Part shown: positions 51,633 through 54,148 of the stretch, piece after piece | How the letters are laid out: each line of letters begins with the position of its first letter | Position numbering within the stretch: position 1 is the first letter of the stretch | Origin: Halothece sp964463655 | Lineage (GTDB): Bacteria; Cyanobacteriota; Cyanobacteriia; Cyanobacteriales; Rubidibacteraceae | NCBI GenBank assembly: GCA_964463655.1 | Contig: CAYXDG010000014.1 | Location: 1 to 54,148, forward strand | DNA: 54,148 bases | Reading direction: 5' to 3' | Translations under genes and position numbers: made by a program | The notes under the pieces: generated by a model | What the model was told of the DNA's origin: nothing | Seen by the model: the letters and a program-made list of their open reading frames with translations, nothing else | Databases searched by the model: none

Positions 51633-54038
51633 ATGACAACAACATTACCAGAAACGTCGCAGCCTTTATCAGCAGAAGAACTCAAAAAAATCCATGCCTA
51701 TTGGCGAGCTTGTAACTATCTCGCTGCTGGCATGATTTATTTAAAGAGCAATCCCCTGCTGAAAGAGCCCTTAAGTTCAGATCACATTAAGTATCGCTTA
51801 CTGGGTCATTGGGGCGCCTCTCCCGCGTTGAGCTTTACCTACATTCACCTCAACCGACTGATTAAGAAGTATGACTTAAACATGATCTTCTTAGCGGGTC
51901 CTGGTCACGGCGCGCCTGGTGTCCTTGGTCCTGTTTACCTCGAAAGCACTTATTCAGAGATTTATCCCGATAAAAGCGAAGATGAAGAGGGAATGCAGAA
52001 GTTTTTCAAGCAGTTCTCTTTCCCCGGACATATCGGTAGTCATTGTACCCCAGAAACCCCAGGCTCAATTCATGAAGGAGGCGAACTCGGTTACAGTCTC
52101 TCTCATGCCTATGGAACTGTTTTGGATAACCCTGACCTCATTAGCACTGTTGTTGTTGGGGATGGAGAAGCCGAAACTGGCCCTCTAGCCACTGCTTGGC
52201 ACTCTAATAAGTTTATTAACCCCATTAAAGATGGGGCGGTGTTGCCCGTTTTAAACCTCAATGGTTATAAAATTGCTAACCCCACGATTTTGTCTCGCAT
52301 TGACCATGAAGATTTAGAATATCTCTTCCGAGGCTATGGTTATACCCCCTATTTCGTGGAAGGGGATGACCCAGAGGTGATGCACCAAAAAATGGCATCT
52401 ACTATGGAAGCCTGCATTACTGAAATTCGGGCCATTCAAGCGGAAGCTCGCAACAGTGGTGTGGCGAAAATGGCTCGTTGGCCGATGATTGTCCTCCGTA
52501 CTCCCAAAGGCTGGACAGGCCCCAAAAATGTAGATGGTCATAAAGTGGAAGGCTTCTGGCGGGCGCATCAAGTTCCGATGGGTGGGATGCACAGCAACCC
52601 TGAGCACGTGAAACTCCTAGAAGAATGGATGAAAGGCTACAAACCCGAGGAGTTATTTGATGAAAATGGAAGGCTGATTCCTGAACTCAAAGAACTCGCT
52701 CCTGTAGGCGATCGCCGTATGAGTGCTAACCCGATCGCAAATGGCGGTGTGGTTCGTAAAGAGCTTTGTCTGCCCGACTTCCGTAACTATGCGGTGCAAG
52801 TTCCTAAACCAGGCACGGTAGAAGTGGAAAACACCAAAGTCATGGCTTATTTTCTGCGAGATGTCATGCAGAAGAACATGACCAGCTTCCGAGTCTTTGG
52901 CCCTGATGAAACGGCTTCTAACCGCCTCAGCCCTATTTATGAAGTCACCAAAAAAACTTGGCTGGCTAACTATTTACCCGAAGACGAAGACGGCGGGGAA
53001 CTCTCTCCCGACGGTCGCGTGATGGAAATGCTCAGTGAGCATACTCTCCAAGGCTGGCTTGAAGGTTACTTGCTCACAGGTCGTCATGGTTTCTTCCATA
53101 CTTATGAAGCGTTTGCTCATGTGGTTGATTCCATGTTTAACCAACACGCGAAGTGGTTAGATATCTGCAAAAATGAAGTGGCTTGGCGAGCGCCTGTTTC
53201 TTCCCTCAATATCATGCTCTCCTCCTTAGTTTGGCGACAAGACCACAATGGCTTTAGCCACCAAGACCCCGGTTTTGTGGACTTAGTCACCAACAAAAGC
53301 CCCGATGTCACTCGCATTTACTTCCCACCTGATGCAAACTGTCTCCTCTCGGTGGCAGATCATTGTCTGCGAAGCACTGATTATGTGAATGTGATTGTTG
53401 CTGATAAACAGATGCACTTGCAGTATCTCAGCATGGAAGATGCGATCAAACACTGTACAAAAGGACTTAGCATTTGGGATTGGGCTGGTAACGATCATCA
53501 TGGCACTGAACCAGATGATCCTGATGTGGTGATGGCTTGTTGTGGGGATATCCCAACAATGGAATCCCTTGCTGCAACGGCGATTCTCCGTGAAAAGTTT
53601 CCCACCTTAAAAGTGCGCTTTATTAATGTGGTTGACCTCTACAAGCTACAGCCAGAACAAGAACACCCTCATGGTTTATCAGAAGCAGACTTTAATTCCC
53701 TGTTTACTTCAGATAAGCCTGTGATCTTTAACTTCCACGGCTATCCTTGGTTAATCCATAAGTTGACCTATCGACGCACAAATCAAGAACGGATTCATGT
53801 TCGTGGCTATAAAGAAGAAGGAAACATCAATACACCTTTGGAATTAGCGATTCGTAATCAGGTCGATCGCTTTAACTTAGTGATTGATGTGATCGATCGC
53901 ATTCCGAAACTTGGCTCTGCTGCTGCCTATGTTAAAGAGGAGATGAAGAATAAGATCATTGAAAGTCTCAACCACTCCTTTGAAGAGGGTCGAGACAAGT
54001 CAGAGATTGTTGACTGGAAGTGGCCAGATGAGTTTTAA
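51633..54038 (+). CDS. xfp: Phosphoketolase (xylulose-5-phosphate/fructose-6-phosphate)
   Basis: An 801-residue ThDP enzyme that splits xylulose-5-phosphate or fructose-6-phosphate, with phosphate, into acetyl-phosphate and a shorter sugar phosphate. Signature parts are HWGASPALSFTYIHLNRL, GPGHGAPGVLGPVYLE, FSFPGHIGSHCTPETPGSIH, the ThDP motif VVVGDGEAETGPLATAWHSN and the later GRHGFFHTYEAFAHVVDSM and NGFSHQDPGFVD. Length fits the family (about 790-825). In cyanobacteria it gives a carbon-saving route to acetyl-CoA. Phosphotransacetylase and acetate kinase are not in the window. The last 110 bases after it show no gene. Confidence 0.97.
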   Translation: MTTTLPETSQPLSAEELKKIHAYWRACNYLAAGMIYLKSNPLLKEPLSSDHIKYRLLGHWGASPALSFTYIHLNRLIKKYDLNMIFLAGPGHGAPGVLGPVYLESTYSEIYPDKSEDEEGMQKFFKQFSFPGHIGSHCTPETPGSIHEGGELGYSLSHAYGTVLDNPDLISTVVVGDGEAETGPLATAWHSNKFINPIKDGAVLPVLNLNGYKIANPTILSRIDHEDLEYLFRGYGYTPYFVEGDDPEVMHQKMASTMEACITEIRAIQAEARNSGVAKMARWPMIVLRTPKGWTGPKNVDGHKVEGFWRAHQVPMGGMHSNPEHVKLLEEWMKGYKPEELFDENGRLIPELKELAPVGDRRMSANPIANGGVVRKELCLPDFRNYAVQVPKPGTVEVENTKVMAYFLRDVMQKNMTSFRVFGPDETASNRLSPIYEVTKKTWLANYLPEDEDGGELSPDGRVMEMLSEHTLQGWLEGYLLTGRHGFFHTYEAFAHVVDSMFNQHAKWLDICKNEVAWRAPVSSLNIMLSSLVWRQDHNGFSHQDPGFVDLVTNKSPDVTRIYFPPDANCLLSVADHCLRSTDYVNVIVADKQMHLQYLSMEDAIKHCTKGLSIWDWAGNDHHGTEPDDPDVVMACCGDIPTMESLAATAILREKFPTLKVRFINVVDLYKLQPEQEHPHGLSEADFNSLFTSDKPVIFNFHGYPWLIHKLTYRRTNQERIHVRGYKEEGNINTPLELAIRNQVDRFNLVIDVIDRIPKLGSAAAYVKEEMKNKIIESLNHSFEEGRDKSEIVDWKWPDEF

Positions 54039-54148
54039 GTTCGGGTTGTTGTCATAAACTAGCTAGAACATCTCCCCAACCCCCCTTATTTGAGGTAGGG
54101 CTGTTTCATTCTCGGTTAAGACTGAGGAGGAGATCGGGAAATCGGGAG

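Overview
This window is a chromosomal segment of a cyanobacterium. The palindrome GCGATCGC (HIP1) recurs throughout, in genes and spacers. The gene set is cyanobacterial: the OmpR-type regulator RpaB next to radA, a CCB-type cytochrome b6f assembly factor, a Hik2/CSK-like GAF kinase, a MenG/UbiE quinone methylase, a NatE/LivF-like ATPase, DUF4332, DUF4912 and Uma2 proteins, and the rpsL-rpsG-fusA-tuf-rpsJ order. A unicellular Chroococcales-type host is plausible, but I cannot name a genus. The sequence is a scaffold with four 100-N gaps at 5644, 13604, 33389 and 45138.

Layout. 1-4240: a TauE/SafE permease, CCB-like factor, rpaB and divergent radA. 4278-7983: a defence-like module on the minus strand. 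It has a ZorA-like MotA/TolQ channel with a very long coiled-coil tail, a ZorB-like OmpA-domain stator protein and a short unassigned third protein. It lies between radA and trmD and is the most interesting locus. 8083-13600: trmD, a Hik2-like kinase, a Sua5-family enzyme, larC, rfbB and a DUF4332 protein. 13810-18918: a small membrane protein and the str operon. 19043-26730: an A-type Fe-S carrier, cupin, scpB, Trp-rich protein, rpiA, a 909-residue ADP-forming acyl-CoA synthetase/GNAT fusion, a PAS kinase and an AhpD-like protein. 26904-28220: a second TauE/SafE permease and a cluster of short repeats.

28224-37200: an LCP-family protein, shikimate kinase with membrane-protein neighbours, an MMADHC-like protein, a heptad-repeat coiled-coil membrane protein interrupted by an artefactual gap, a ferredoxin, natE-like ATPase, menG and a DUF4912 protein. 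37249-44315: a spacer with a strong inverted repeat, initiator tRNA-fMet, coaE, hemD, uvrA, msrA, a second A-type Fe-S carrier and a TPR protein. 44345-45423: a truncated beta-helix gene and a Uma2 gene interrupted by a gap. 45453-54038: an exported FAD oxidoreductase, two small proteins (one of 50 residues), rbfA-GH3, an MFS transporter and phosphoketolase.

Most of the window is housekeeping. Three parts are worth following: the Zorya-like ZorAB module with no recognisable helicase or nuclease effector and a duplicated tail segment in ZorA; candidate RpaB (HLR1) sites, one upstream of a 50-residue cyanobacterial protein; and two of the four gaps, which are flanked by identical 55-bp ends and look like unmerged contig overlaps. 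Collapsing one of them restores a complete coding frame.
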